From Terriglobus tenax (lineage in GTDB: Bacteria; Acidobacteriota; Terriglobia; Terriglobales; Acidobacteriaceae), in NCBI RefSeq assembly GCF_025685395.1, contig NZ_JAGSYA010000004.1, positions 2,170,001 to 2,234,000 of the forward strand: a DNA stretch of 64,000 nucleotides, read 5' to 3'. The notes below the pieces were generated by a model, which was given only the letters and a program-made list of their open reading frames with translations, was not told the origin of the DNA and did not search any database. Positions 1 to 8,577 of this stretch are shown here, piece by piece (positions within the stretch are counted from its first letter, which is position 1; each line of letters starts with the position of its first letter). A program made the position numbers and the translations under genes.

Positions 1-1134
1 GAAAAGCTGTCGCGGGCGACCGGTCTTGAGGTCTACCTGAAGCTGGAAAACCTGCAGATGACCGGCAGCTTCAAGGAACATGGCGCTTTGAACAAGATCG
101 CCACGCTGACGCCGGAGCAGGCCCGTCGTGGTGTGATTGCCGCCAGCGCCGGCAACCATGCGCAGGGCGTGGCGTATCACGCGACCAAGCGCGGGATTGC
201 GGCAACGATCGTGATGCCGCTGGCGACTCCGCTGGTGAAGGTGACGGCGACGCGGAACTTTGGCGCGAACGTCGTGCTGCACGGCGCAAACTACGACGAG
301 GCCTATGCGGAAGCCATGCGCCTGCGCGAAGAGCATGGCTTTACCTTCGTGCATCCGTTTGACGACCCTGCGGTGATTGCAGGACAGGGCGTGATCGGCC
401 TGGAGATGCTGGACCAGGTGCCGAACCTGGGAGCGGTGATTGTTCCCATTGGCGGCGGCGGCATGGTTGGCGGCATTGCGACCGCGGTGAAGGAACGCAA
501 TCCGAAGATCCAGGTCGTGGGCGTACAGACGGCGCGACTGGCCAGCATGAAGGCAGCGGTGGATGCCGGCCACCATGTGACGCTTGATCCGGCTACAACC
601 ATCGCCGACGGCATCGCCGTGCGCCGTGCGGGCGATGTGACCATGCCGATTGCGCAGCGTTATGTCGACCGCATTGTGACGGTGGATGAGGACGAGATCG
701 CATCCGCCATCCTGGTACTGCTGGAAGGTGAAAAGACCCTGGCTGAAGGTGCTGGCGCAACCGCGCTGGCAGCCGTGATGCAGGGCAAGACAGGATTGGC
801 CCCGGGAACGAAGACGGCGGTACTGGTGAGCGGCGGCAACATTGACGTGACACTGCTGAGCCGCATTATCGAGCGCGGCCTGGTGAAGGACGGACGCCTG
901 ATCCGCCTGCGCATTCACCTGCTGGATAAGCCGGGAGCCCTGTCTGAGCTGACGGAGCTGATTGCGTTCCACCGCATCAACATTGTGGATACGCTGTACA
1001 ACCGGGCGTATTACGACGTGAATCTGGGCGATACGGCCATCGACATCACGATGGAAGCGCGCGGTCCGGAGCATGTGGCGGAGTTGCTGGCTGCGCTGAC
1101 AGAGCGCGGCTTCCGGCACTCGCGCGTGCAGTAA
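1..1134 (+). CDS. ilvA: Threonine ammonia-lyase (PLP fold plus C-terminal ACT domain), 5' end outside window
   Basis: The enzyme deaminates L-threonine to 2-oxobutanoate, the entry to isoleucine synthesis, using pyridoxal phosphate. The reading frame is open from base 1, so the N-terminus lies upstream; the first ATG at 58 is internal because it sits just before the cofactor lysine. That lysine is in TGSFKEHGA (Lys codon 73-75), and the phosphate-binding glycine loop PIGGGGMVGG is near 445-475. The last 75 or so residues (IRLRIHLLDKPGALSEL onward) form one ACT domain. A single ACT domain and a likely full size near 400 residues fit the medium-length form of the family rather than long biosynthetic IlvA or short TdcB. 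ACT domains usually bind an amino-acid effector. Family certain; biosynthetic or catabolic role is inference. Confidence 0.93.
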   Translation, partial: EKLSRATGLEVYLKLENLQMTGSFKEHGALNKIATLTPEQARRGVIAASAGNHAQGVAYHATKRGIAATIVMPLATPLVKVTATRNFGANVVLHGANYDEAYAEAMRLREEHGFTFVHPFDDPAVIAGQGVIGLEMLDQVPNLGAVIVPIGGGGMVGGIATAVKERNPKIQVVGVQTARLASMKAAVDAGHHVTLDPATTIADGIAVRRAGDVTMPIAQRYVDRIVTVDEDEIASAILVLLEGEKTLAEGAGATALAAVMQGKTGLAPGTKTAVLVSGGNIDVTLLSRIIERGLVKDGRLIRLRIHLLDKPGALSELTELIAFHRINIVDTLYNRAYYDVNLGDTAIDITMEARGPEHVAELLAALTERGFRHSRVQ

Positions 1135-1161
1135 CGTTACACAATAGTGGCGGCGTAACTC

Positions 1162-1190
1162 TTGTTTGGCGGCGGCTCCGGACCTAGACT
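1162..1190 (+). promoter_or_regulatory. Candidate sigma-70 promoter for the small membrane protein gene
   Basis: TTGTTT at 1162-1167 and TAGACT at 1185-1190 are 17 bp apart, each close to the -35 and -10 consensus. The element lies in the 198-bp gap between the threonine ammonia-lyase stop and the ATG at 1333. It would give a leader of about 135 nt. Nothing else in this gap stands out. Confidence 0.35.
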
Positions 1191-1332
1191 GGAGGCAACA
1201 TTTCCCGATTTGCTGTTAGATTTATCTGCTCTGCTTCGGAGCATCCGCATTGCTGTTTTTGAGCACGGATGACAGCCCAAAGCCGAGACGCTGAGTCATA
1301 CTCTGGCACGATATCGGGTTTCAAGGAAGACG

Positions 1333-1599
1333 ATGATGGCACAGAACCTTCAATATGCGACCGAAGAAGAGGTCAGCTCAAGCCGACCCTCTGCGCAACG
1401 CCTTACAGTGGAAGCCGGTGTTGTCGCGTTGCTCTCTTTTCTGGCCCTGAAGTTTGGGGGCTTCCACAAAGGCGGCAACCCCCTGGGGGATGTGGTGGAA
1501 ATCAATCTCGGTTCCGCAATCATGATCTCCGCAATTGTCACGCTGCTGTTCCTGGCCGCACGAGCATGGCGGATGCAGAAGACATCGCACGAGGGCTAG
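1333..1599 (+). CDS. Small hypothetical membrane protein (88 aa)
   Basis: I do not recognise a family. The predicted protein has a short charged N-terminus (about 25 residues), a hydrophobic segment at residues 27-43 (VEAGVVALLSFLALKFG), a glycine/proline-rich loop and a second hydrophobic segment at about 59-76, then a short basic tail. That suggests two membrane-spanning helices in the inner membrane. AAGGAAG at 1323-1329 serves as ribosome binding site; spacing suits the second of two tandem ATGs (1336) slightly better than the first. The gene stands alone between a candidate promoter and a strong terminator at 1622, which supports it being real. Confidence 0.55.
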   Translation: MMAQNLQYATEEEVSSSRPSAQRLTVEAGVVALLSFLALKFGGFHKGGNPLGDVVEINLGSAIMISAIVTLLFLAARAWRMQKTSHEG

Positions 1600-1621
1600 G
1601 CGCTCCAGAGAGCTAAAACAG

Positions 1622-1647
1622 ATGGCCTCCCCGAAGGGAGGCCATTT
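1622..1647. terminator. Bidirectional intrinsic terminator
   Basis: Perfect 10-bp arms ATGGCCTCCC (1622-1631) and GGGAGGCCAT (1636-1645) enclose a CGAA loop, followed by TTT on the plus strand and by CTGTTTT on the minus strand. It lies between the converging small membrane protein gene and yceI and probably serves both. Confidence 0.75.
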
Positions 1648-1672
1648 GCAATGGTGCAGCGGGAAGGATGGA

Positions 1673-2260
1673 TTACTCCTTGTCCGCCTCGACGTCGATG
1701 GTGATCTTCACCAGGTCGCTGACGACTGCGTCAGGGAACTTGGCTCCGAAGCCGAAGTCCGAACGCTTGATGCTGCCGGTGGCCGAGAAGCCGGTGACCA
1801 GCTTGCCCTGCTGATTCTTCTGCGGAGGCGTGGGGCCGTCAACCGTCAGGGTAACGGGCTTGGTCACGCCATTCAGGGTCAGGTCTCCAACGACGGAGAA
1901 GCCATCGCCCTCGCGCTTCACGGCCGTCGACTTGAAGGTCACGGTCGGGTTCTTCTCCACGTCGAAGAAGTCGGCCGACTTCAGGTGGTCATCGCGCTTC
2001 TGCACGCGGGTATCCAGTCCCTTGGTCTCAATGGTGGCGGTCACGCTGGACTTGGTGGGGTCCTTCTCATCCCAGGTCACAGTGCCGTTGACGGCGCCGA
2101 GCGAGCCGCGCACGTTGGACACCGAAAGGTGCTTCACCTGGAAGGCAGCGTCCGAGTGAGCCGGGTCGATCTTCCACGTGGAGGTCTGAGCGAAGGCGTG
2201 CGAACCAACCAGCAGCAGGCCGCCGAGAAGCGATGCAAAAAGCGTACGAGTGGTCTTCAT
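1673..2260 (-). CDS. yceI: YceI-family periplasmic lipocalin-like protein
   Basis: YceI proteins are secreted beta-barrels that bind long isoprenoid or other lipidic ligands; their physiological role is often unclear. The protein has a signal peptide (about 24 residues ending HAFAQ), then TWKIDPAHSDAAFQVKHL, the family's N-terminal motif. FDVEKNPTVTFKST and GDLTLNGVTKPVTL are also characteristic. I chose the ATG at 2260 over an upstream TTG at 2272 because GGAGA precedes it by about 6 nt; this gives 195 aa, normal for the family. It lies downstream of, and on the same strand as, a marR gene about 240 bp away, so the two may be co-regulated, though no matching operator was seen directly upstream of yceI. 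Confidence 0.93.
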   Translation of the reverse strand: MKTTRTLFASLLGGLLLVGSHAFAQTSTWKIDPAHSDAAFQVKHLSVSNVRGSLGAVNGTVTWDEKDPTKSSVTATIETKGLDTRVQKRDDHLKSADFFDVEKNPTVTFKSTAVKREGDGFSVVGDLTLNGVTKPVTLTVDGPTPPQKNQQGKLVTGFSATGSIKRSDFGFGAKFPDAVVSDLVKITIDVEADKE

Positions 2261-2337
2261 TGTTGTCTCCAAAAGAAATCCTGGTTGAGGAGCGCCTCAC
2301 GGACGCCCGCGTTGATGGTTGTGTCGGAAGCAAGTGA

Positions 2338-2374
2338 GCACACGTTCCCCCGTGTGCATGGCGGAGAAGTCCGC
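2338..2374. promoter_or_regulatory. Two small inverted repeats between marR and yceI
   Basis: In the 243-bp gap, GCACACG/CGTGTGC (2338-2344 and 2351-2357, 6-nt spacer) and GCGGA/TCCGC (2361-2365 and 2370-2374, GAAG loop) lie about 80-115 bp upstream of yceI. They could be leader hairpins or an operator. No good promoter hexamers were found beside them. The rest of the gap shows nothing I can name. Confidence 0.25.
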
Positions 2375-2503
2375 CAGACAGGACACGGGGCTAGCTACAT
2401 CGCCCCGCCAGCGTCCTGGCTTGCTGCCTGCAAATGAAACTTGTGGGTTCAATGCCTTTAGAAAGGGACTCGGGGCGCGCGGGAGGGCTACTGAAGATGC
2501 GCT

Positions 2504-2983
2504 TCATTCCGTCTCTCCCTTCTGCTTACCGGGCTTCACCTGGTTGGCGGCCTCGGCAGTCTGGCCCAGCTTCTTCAGGCCATTGTAGAGGGCCTGACGG
2601 TCTGCCTCAGAAAGTGGTTCCATCATTGTGTCCAGATCGCGGACGTGCGTGGAGAAGGTGCAGCGGATCAACTTGTCGCCTTCCGGTGTCAACTCCGCGA
2701 TGCGGACGCGGCGATCGGTGGCGTGGAAGCTGCGATGCACCAGGTTGCGGCGCTCCAGGCGGTCAATCGCCGCCGTGGTGGAGGCATTGGCCAGCCGTGC
2801 CTTCTCGGCGATCTGCGTCATGGTCAGCGGACCCTTGTGCAGCAGCATCTCCAGCACGATAAAGTCGCTGAGGCCAAGGCCCGTGCCGACAATCGAATCC
2901 TCGGCAAAGGTACGGACAGCGGCATAGGACTTCATCATCACCAGCCAGAGACGGGTCGCCGAGATTTCTTTCTTTTCGCTCAT
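2504..2983 (-). CDS. MarR-family transcriptional regulator
   Basis: MarR proteins are dimeric winged-helix repressors, usually released from DNA by small phenolic or oxidised ligands. The 159-aa length is typical. The helix-turn-helix covers about residues 50-80 (LTMTQIAEKARLANASTTAA) and is followed by the wing DRRVRIAELTPEG, with the DR-x-R motif normal for the family. No cysteine of the OhrR redox type is evident. It lies upstream of yceI on the same strand; a perfect palindrome sits 32-46 bp upstream of its start, so autoregulation is likely. The effector is unknown. Confidence 0.93.
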   Translation of the reverse strand: MSEKKEISATRLWLVMMKSYAAVRTFAEDSIVGTGLGLSDFIVLEMLLHKGPLTMTQIAEKARLANASTTAAIDRLERRNLVHRSFHATDRRVRIAELTPEGDKLIRCTFSTHVRDLDTMMEPLSEADRQALYNGLKKLGQTAEAANQVKPGKQKGETE

Positions 2984-3015
2984 GCCTGTCCAGATCCTTT
3001 CTACAACATCTGATG

Positions 3016-3029
3016 TTTCGATGTCGAAA
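3016..3029. promoter_or_regulatory. Putative MarR operator
   Basis: TTTCGATGTCGAAA is an inverted repeat with 6-bp arms and a 2-bp centre, of the size MarR dimers bind. It lies about 33 bp upstream of the marR start, in the gap shared with the 3' end of the GGDEF gene. Binding by this regulator is inferred from position. Confidence 0.55.
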
Positions 3030-3073
3030 TAGATTCAATGGAAGGATCTATTTTTTCTTCGGGAGGCGGGATC

Positions 3074-6000
3074 TCAGACCTGCCGGCCTGAAGTGGTCCG
3101 GACGCAGTTTTTGCCGGCGTACTTGGCCAGGTAGAGTGCCTGATCAGCGCGCGAGATCAGGGAATCCAGGGATTCCTGCTGCCCGGTGGAGGTGGCCACG
3201 CCAATACTGGTGGTGGTGTGGAAGAGCAGGCCGGCGTATTCGATGGGGAGTTCTTCCACGTGCTGCCGCAGACGTTCGGCCAGTTGCAGCGCCTGCGCCT
3301 CATCGGTTTCCGCCAGCAGGATGATGAACTCCTCACCACCGTACCGGGCAAGAATGTCCGAGGTGCGGATGGATGCGCTGAGCATGGTGGCGATGGCGCG
3401 CAGGGTGGCGTCGCCGGCGCTGTGCCCCATGGTGTCGTTGGTCTGCTTGAAGTTGTCCAGGTCAGCCAGCAGAAGACTGTAGCTGCGACCGGAGCGCTGG
3501 GAACGCGCAGCCTCCAGCGTTGCCCGTTCAAAGAAGCCGCGGCGGTTGAGCGTGCCGGTCAGCTCGTCGTGCAGGGCAAGCCGTTCCAGCTGCTTGTTGG
3601 CGGTAAGCAGCTCCTGGCGGCTGCTTTCCAGCTCACGGGTACGCGTGGCCACCAGGGCTTCCAACTCCCGCTGACGGCGCGCCATGTAGGCCAGCCGAAT
3701 GCGCAGGATCAGCAGCACAATGACCACGATGAGCAGGGTAAGGATGGCCTGGAACCACCAGCTCTCCGGGATGCTGTTGCGGATACGCAGCGGGAAGGCA
3801 ATTTCCTGCGCGATACCGGTGCCGTTGCGGCTAATGGCGCGCACGTGGAAGGTATACGAGCCACCGGGAAGATTGGTATAGGTGGCCGCACGGCGGGTGG
3901 AACTGGGAGAACTCCAGGACTGGTCGAAGCCTTCCAGTTGATAGGAGTAGAGCGTGTCATTCGGCGCGGTGTAGTCCAGAAGAGCAAAGCTGATCTCAAA
4001 GCCGCGGTGCGAAGGAATGTTCAGTTGTCCGGCAGCCGCCAGGCGCGCCAGCAGCACGGGGGACTGGCTCGCTCCCTGCAACTCAATCTCCGGGATAACC
4101 AGCGGAGCCTGGAAGGCCCAGGAATGGAGCATATGCGGGCGGACGATGACGACCGAGGAGTTCCCTGGAAAGAGGATGGTTCCATCGTCGAGCAGAGCGG
4201 AGCTGAAGAGGTTCTGCGCCGTGGTCTGAAGACCGTCCGGGATGCCATAGCGGCGCAACGTAAAGTTCTTCGGGTCAACGGAGGCGAGCCCCCGCGGCGT
4301 GTTGACCCACATTCTTCCGTCGAGCCCGCGACGGGTGATGAGGATAATGTCGTCGGGCAGGCCGTTGTGGTCATGGTCGATAGTGCGGAAGGTGGCTTTG
4401 CCTTCGGGCGTGATGCTTTCCATGACCTGCAGCCCCGCACCAACGGTGCCGATCCAGAGACGGCCCTGCGCGTCCTCGGCCATGGGCTGGATGTTGTCAT
4501 TGGCGAGCGAAGTGGGGTCTTTGGGATCGTGGCGGATATGCCGGAAGGTCTCCCGGACGGGATCAAACAATTCCAGGCCGAGACGCGTGGTGATCCAGAA
4601 CCGGCCGTGTGAGTCTTTCAGGATGTCGCGCACATAGTCGTCGACCAGCGTTGCCGGGTTGCCGGGCTGGTGGGTGAAGACTTTCAGTTCCCCGGTGCGC
4701 CGGTTGTAGCGCAGAAGACCGTTGTAGCAGCCGGCCCAGATCTGGTCGCCATCGACCAACACGGCATTGATGATCTGCTTGCGAATAAAAGCATCTTCGA
4801 CCGGACGGTAGGTGCGTGCGTGTACGTCAATGAGATACAGCCCCATGCCACCGGCCACGGCCGTGTTTTCGTCGATCGGCTTGATGGAGAGAATCTCTCG
4901 ATGCGAGGACTGTTCCTGGCTTACACCTGGAGCCGGATGGATGGCATGAATGCTTCCGTCGCGGTCAATCTCTGCAAAGCCGCCCTGGTCAAAGCCAACC
5001 CACGCTCGTCCGAAGCCCGCACCGACGCTGCGGACCTCCGAACCGAAGAGACGGTCAGGACGCAGAGGCGAGCTGCGGATGTTGAAGATACCGTGCCCTT
5101 CCGTAACGATGGTGGAAAGACCGCTGTCGGTACCCATCCAGACAACGCCGGAATGATCGCGCATCATGCCCCGGATGAAGTCATTGCTGAGCGGTGCGGA
5201 GGCCGTGGGATCCTTGGCCCAGTGCAGCACCTGGTGGGTGTTGCTGTTCAGCGAAAAGATACCGGCGCCATAGGTGACAAACCAGAAGATGCCCGGCTGC
5301 ATCTCCAGCATGCCGCGCACCGTGTGCGGACCGATGGGGGAGTTACGTCCGGCCAGCCCGGGATAGCCGCGCAACAGACCTTGCGTGCGGTCGACCGTGC
5401 CGAGGCCGGTGGTATCCGTACCCGCCCAGAGAAGGCCGGTGTGGTCCTCAAAAAGAGTCCAGATGGAAGCGTGTTGCCCGAGGTCGTTGTCGCCCGGGAT
5501 AAAGCGAAACTCGCTGGTTCCGGCGGGACGCAGGTAGAGTCCGCTGTCAGAACCTACCCACAGGTTCTTCTGCCTGTCCTGCAGCAGCGCGAAGATGGTG
5601 CTGGAAGGAGCTCCGTTGGCCGGTGACTTGCCCGCAAGGGCGCCGTAGAGTTCAAACTCACCGGTTTTGTCAGAGTAGTGCGCGAAGCCGTTCTGCGTAC
5701 CGAGCCAGACGCCGCCCTCGCCATCGGGGGTCATGCAGAAGATACGCGCCTTGCGGAGCGCCTGCGGCATTTTGGAAGGGATAACAAAGCTGTCTGTCGA
5801 TGGCTGGTAGATGGCGAGCCCCGCGCTGCCTGTGCCGACATACAGACCACCATCTTCGCGCGGCAACAAGTTGCGGACATTGTTGTCAGGCAGCGAACCG
5901 GGAAGAAGGGGGTCGTGGGTGTAGGTATAGAACTGGTAGCCGTCAAAACGCGCCACACCACCAAAGGTGGCGACCCAGACATAGCCACGAATGTCCTGTG

Positions 6001-6190
6001 CAAAACCATAAACAGAGTCATGCGGCAGACCCTGCTTCATGGTCATGACATCGAAGTTCAGGTCAGAGATGGCCTGGAGTTTCTCTCCATCCAGGACAGG
6101 CGACGGTGTGGCTGCCTTCTGCGCGACCGCGCCTGAACTCCCTGACAACATGCCGGCCAGCACCAGCAAAACAAGTGCCGAACGACGCAT
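3074..6190 (-). CDS. Secreted-sensor diguanylate cyclase: Reg_prop beta-propeller, Y_Y_Y domain, TM helix, GGDEF
   Basis: The protein should sense an extracytoplasmic signal and make cyclic di-GMP. Order (1038 aa): a signal peptide (about 1-24); many Reg_prop propeller repeats, recognisable by recurring G-x-x-W-[IVL]-G-T (for example WVGSDSGLY, WIGTVGAGL); a Y_Y_Y domain ending near GSYTFHVRAISRNG; a TM helix around VVIVLLILRIRLAY; a coiled-coil linker; and a C-terminal GGDEF domain. The active site is GGEEF (3326-3340), so catalysis is plausible, and RTSD placed five residues before it fits a product-inhibition I-site (RxxD). I chose the ATG at 6190 because it starts the signal peptide and is preceded by GGGAGG. 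The propeller often binds polysaccharide-derived ligands in two-component relatives; the ligand here is unknown. Confidence 0.9.
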   Translation of the reverse strand: MRRSALVLLVLAGMLSGSSGAVAQKAATPSPVLDGEKLQAISDLNFDVMTMKQGLPHDSVYGFAQDIRGYVWVATFGGVARFDGYQFYTYTHDPLLPGSLPDNNVRNLLPREDGGLYVGTGSAGLAIYQPSTDSFVIPSKMPQALRKARIFCMTPDGEGGVWLGTQNGFAHYSDKTGEFELYGALAGKSPANGAPSSTIFALLQDRQKNLWVGSDSGLYLRPAGTSEFRFIPGDNDLGQHASIWTLFEDHTGLLWAGTDTTGLGTVDRTQGLLRGYPGLAGRNSPIGPHTVRGMLEMQPGIFWFVTYGAGIFSLNSNTHQVLHWAKDPTASAPLSNDFIRGMMRDHSGVVWMGTDSGLSTIVTEGHGIFNIRSSPLRPDRLFGSEVRSVGAGFGRAWVGFDQGGFAEIDRDGSIHAIHPAPGVSQEQSSHREILSIKPIDENTAVAGGMGLYLIDVHARTYRPVEDAFIRKQIINAVLVDGDQIWAGCYNGLLRYNRRTGELKVFTHQPGNPATLVDDYVRDILKDSHGRFWITTRLGLELFDPVRETFRHIRHDPKDPTSLANDNIQPMAEDAQGRLWIGTVGAGLQVMESITPEGKATFRTIDHDHNGLPDDIILITRRGLDGRMWVNTPRGLASVDPKNFTLRRYGIPDGLQTTAQNLFSSALLDDGTILFPGNSSVVIVRPHMLHSWAFQAPLVIPEIELQGASQSPVLLARLAAAGQLNIPSHRGFEISFALLDYTAPNDTLYSYQLEGFDQSWSSPSSTRRAATYTNLPGGSYTFHVRAISRNGTGIAQEIAFPLRIRNSIPESWWFQAILTLLIVVIVLLILRIRLAYMARRQRELEALVATRTRELESSRQELLTANKQLERLALHDELTGTLNRRGFFERATLEAARSQRSGRSYSLLLADLDNFKQTNDTMGHSAGDATLRAIATMLSASIRTSDILARYGGEEFIILLAETDEAQALQLAERLRQHVEELPIEYAGLLFHTTTSIGVATSTGQQESLDSLISRADQALYLAKYAGKNCVRTTSGRQV

Positions 6191-6293
6191 AAACCTCCCA
6201 ACCATTGCGCACAAACACCACGAACGATCACTCGTCCATGGTGAAAATATCACGTTCTTTCAAACAGTTCACTGGCTATTTCGGGTGAGGTCT

Positions 6294-6929
6294 ATGCTGG
6301 TTTCTATGGATTTTTCAGCCAATGAAATACGCGTCCTGGGAGCCTTGATCGAGAAAGAGATCAACACCCCGGAGTACTACCCACTCTCACTGAATGCACT
6401 GGTGGCGGCATGCAACCAGAAGTCGTCCCGCGAGCCGGTGATGGAACTGAGCGAGGACGAGGTGAGAGCCGCACTGCATCACCTGGAAGACATGGATTAC
6501 ACCGCGACAGCGCATGACAGCCGCGTGCCAAAGTTCGAACATCGCGTACGCACCGTGCTGAACCTGCGCCGCGATGAAACCGCTCTGCTGTGCCTGCTGC
6601 TGTTGCGCGGACCGCAGACACCGGGAGAGCTACGCACACGCGCCGACCGCATGTACGCCTTTGACGACGTCCCTGCCGTACAGAGCGCGCTGAATCGGCT
6701 GATCGAGCGCGAAACTCCGCTGGTGGTGCTGTTGCCACGCCAGCCCGGGGCACGCGAGGCTCGCTATGCGCACCTGTTGAGCGGTATGCCGGATGTTACC
6801 GAGATGTCTGCTGCTGCAAAAAACACCACGGCAGGCAGCAACCGCATGGAAGAGCTTGAGGCAAAGATTGCCGTGCTGGAAGAGCGCATGGCTGCGCTGG
6901 AGCAGCGGCTTACGGCCGTGGGGGCCTAG
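6294..6929 (+). CDS. yceH: YceH/DUF480 family protein
   Basis: YceH proteins have two winged-helix domains; the cellular role is not well established. The family signature is clear: IRVLGALIEKEINTPEYYPL near the N-terminus, NALVAACNQKSSR, and LLLRGPQTPGELRTRADRM in the second domain. A C-terminal coiled coil (MEELEAKIAVLEERMAALEQ) of about 25 residues ends the 211-aa protein. GAGG stands just before the chosen ATG; a second ATG at 6306 is possible. It is divergent from the GGDEF gene (103-bp gap), and its last 20 bp overlap the 3' end of the opposite-strand flavoprotein gene. Confidence 0.9.
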   Translation: MLVSMDFSANEIRVLGALIEKEINTPEYYPLSLNALVAACNQKSSREPVMELSEDEVRAALHHLEDMDYTATAHDSRVPKFEHRVRTVLNLRRDETALLCLLLLRGPQTPGELRTRADRMYAFDDVPAVQSALNRLIERETPLVVLLPRQPGAREARYAHLLSGMPDVTEMSAAAKNTTAGSNRMEELEAKIAVLEERMAALEQRLTAVGA

Positions 6930-7551
6930 CAGATTTCAGCTCGGCCCTGAGCTTCGCGTTCTCCTTTTCCAGATCGTCGAGGCGGTGACGCAATGGTTCA
7001 ACGGCAGTGGCGATCTCCTGTTGCGTGTAACGCGGGGTAATGTGCTGCGGGCAGTTCCAGTCGAACGCTTCTATGTGCACGATAATGGCCCGTTCCGCCG
7101 GTGTCTTCTCCTCGGGGTCTCGCAGCTTCTCTATCCATACGGCAGCCTCGGCGGTGCCTTCAAAGATTTTCGCGTGACCGAGAATCTTCAGACGCCGCTG
7201 GTAGGCATAGTCCATCAGGAAGAGCGCAACGCGATCGTCATGCTGCAGGTTGCCGATGCTGATGTATTGCTTGTTTCCGCGCAGGTCGACAAAGCCAAGC
7301 GTACGGTCATCCAGAACGCGCAGAAAGCCATTTGCTCCGCCACGATACTGCACATAGGGCCAGCCGGTTTCGCTGATGGAGGCGAGATAGAAGCCGTCGC
7401 GGCCAGCGACAAAATCCGATTCAAACTCGCCCAGGCGGTCGCCTGCTTCGCCTGTCTGCTGGACACGCTCATACTGCCGGCGGCTGCCATGTTGCTCCTG
7501 CTGCTTCTGAACCAGTGGTGTGAATGCGAGCTCGGCGTAACGCTTTCCCAT
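6910..7551 (-). CDS. Pyridoxamine 5'-phosphate oxidase-like (FMN split-barrel) protein
   Basis: This has the fold of proteins that bind FMN or F420 and reduce small substrates. It is not necessarily a vitamin B6 enzyme. The split-barrel region is seen in FYLASISETGWPYVQYRGG, LGFVDLRGNKQYISIGNL and RVALFLMDYAYQRRLKI. A coiled-coil tail (LRHRLDDLEKENAKLRAEL) follows. The start at 7551 (MGKRYAELAF) matches the usual N-terminus; earlier codons in frame do not look like this family. 213 aa. Its stop codon lies inside the 3' end of yceH (20-bp tail-to-tail overlap). The substrate cannot be told from sequence. Confidence 0.85.
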   Translation of the reverse strand: MGKRYAELAFTPLVQKQQEQHGSRRQYERVQQTGEAGDRLGEFESDFVAGRDGFYLASISETGWPYVQYRGGANGFLRVLDDRTLGFVDLRGNKQYISIGNLQHDDRVALFLMDYAYQRRLKILGHAKIFEGTAEAAVWIEKLRDPEEKTPAERAIIVHIEAFDWNCPQHITPRYTQQEIATAVEPLRHRLDDLEKENAKLRAELKSARPPRP

Positions 7552-7591
7552 ACTTACTAGGGTGCTCCCCGGAGCAGGAATGCGCAGAACT

Positions 7592-8491
7592 TTATTTCGT
7601 GGTGTGCCCCAGACCCTGCCGCACCATCGCGGCAAAGGCATGCACCAGCATGCGGTCTTCCCCGGTGCGATGGGCTATCTCAAGATCGCTCCTGACCGTG
7701 GCTCCGCGCAGACGCACGCAGACTACGTCGTTCATCACAATACGTTCCACGCAGGCAGGTGCAATGGTGACCCCCAAACCGGCGCCAACCAGGCGCAGCA
7801 GCGTAAGCCATTGCGGAGCCTCCTGCACGATGCGAGGGCGGAAGCCATGTTCTTCGCAAAGAGACATGGGTTTCTCAAAGGCGCGTGTGCCTGCCGACGG
7901 CGTGTGAAAGACAAATGGTTCGTCGCGCAGCGCTGCCGCCGTAATGCTCTTATTCGCTGCCAGGGGATGCTGCCTGGGCAGTACAGCCACGTACGGCTCA
8001 CTGTAGATCGGCTCTACCTGCAGGCCATTCGACGGGCCGCCGTCACGCAGGATGCCCACATCGATCTCCCCGCTGAGCAGCGACCGCATGACGGACGCCG
8101 TGTAACTCTCAAACAATTGAAGCTGCACCTTGGGAAATCGACCGTGATATACGCCAAAGGTGCGCGGTATGGCGGTGAGCATGGCGGAGCTGATGAAGCC
8201 GACGCGCAGAAGGCCCTGCTCGCCGCGGCCGATACCGCGGGCCTCTTCCATGTCGTCCTTCACGTTGCGCAGCGTGCGGCGGGCGCGCTCCAGAAAGGCT
8301 TCCCCGGCGGCGGTCAATCGCACGGCGCGCGAAGTCCGCAGAATGAGCTGGCAGCCGAGGATCTCCTCCAGCTTGCGGATCTGCTGCGAGAGCGGTGGCT
8401 GGGCCAGGTGCAAACGGCGCGCTGCGCGGCCGAAGTGTAGTTCCTCCGCAACGGCGATGAAGTAGCGCAGATGACGCAGCTCGATATCCAT
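7592..8491 (-). CDS. LysR-family transcriptional regulator (CatM/BenM-like)
   Basis: At 299 aa it has the normal LysR length. The N-terminal winged helix is typical: MDIELRHLRYFIAVAEELHF, then AARRLHLAQPPLSQQIRKLE. The effector domain contains VGFISSAMLTAIPR and ends in a normal fold. The opening motif and the PPLSQQI turn resemble regulators of aromatic or organic-acid metabolism, but effector prediction is not possible. It is divergent from a GNAT acetyltransferase gene with an 86-bp gap and 41 bp downstream of nothing else on its strand but the PNPOx-like gene at 7551, which it may precede in a transcript running leftward. Confidence 0.92.
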   Translation of the reverse strand: MDIELRHLRYFIAVAEELHFGRAARRLHLAQPPLSQQIRKLEEILGCQLILRTSRAVRLTAAGEAFLERARRTLRNVKDDMEEARGIGRGEQGLLRVGFISSAMLTAIPRTFGVYHGRFPKVQLQLFESYTASVMRSLLSGEIDVGILRDGGPSNGLQVEPIYSEPYVAVLPRQHPLAANKSITAAALRDEPFVFHTPSAGTRAFEKPMSLCEEHGFRPRIVQEAPQWLTLLRLVGAGLGVTIAPACVERIVMNDVVCVRLRGATVRSDLEIAHRTGEDRMLVHAFAAMVRQGLGHTTK

Positions 8492-8577
8492 ACTTTTGAC
8501 ATACTAATGCGGACAAACAAGATATTGGACATATCGCGCGTGGAGACGGAGACTCAAACCATCTGGAGGTGGAACCC
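8492..8577. promoter_or_regulatory. Divergent intergenic region between lysR and GNAT gene
   Basis: TTGACA at 8496-8501 is a perfect plus-strand -35 hexamer, with GATATT 19 bp downstream as a weak -10. ATAT-TGGAC-ATAT (8522-8534) is a short dyad overlapping that -10. LysR proteins commonly bind such dyads in the gap to a divergent gene, but the match to the classic T-N11-A box is not clean. Confidence 0.35.

Noticed and set aside
1269-1616. 115-codon plus-strand frame overlapping the small membrane protein gene
   Set aside because: No ribosome site, no membrane pattern; the alternative frame at 1333 has both.
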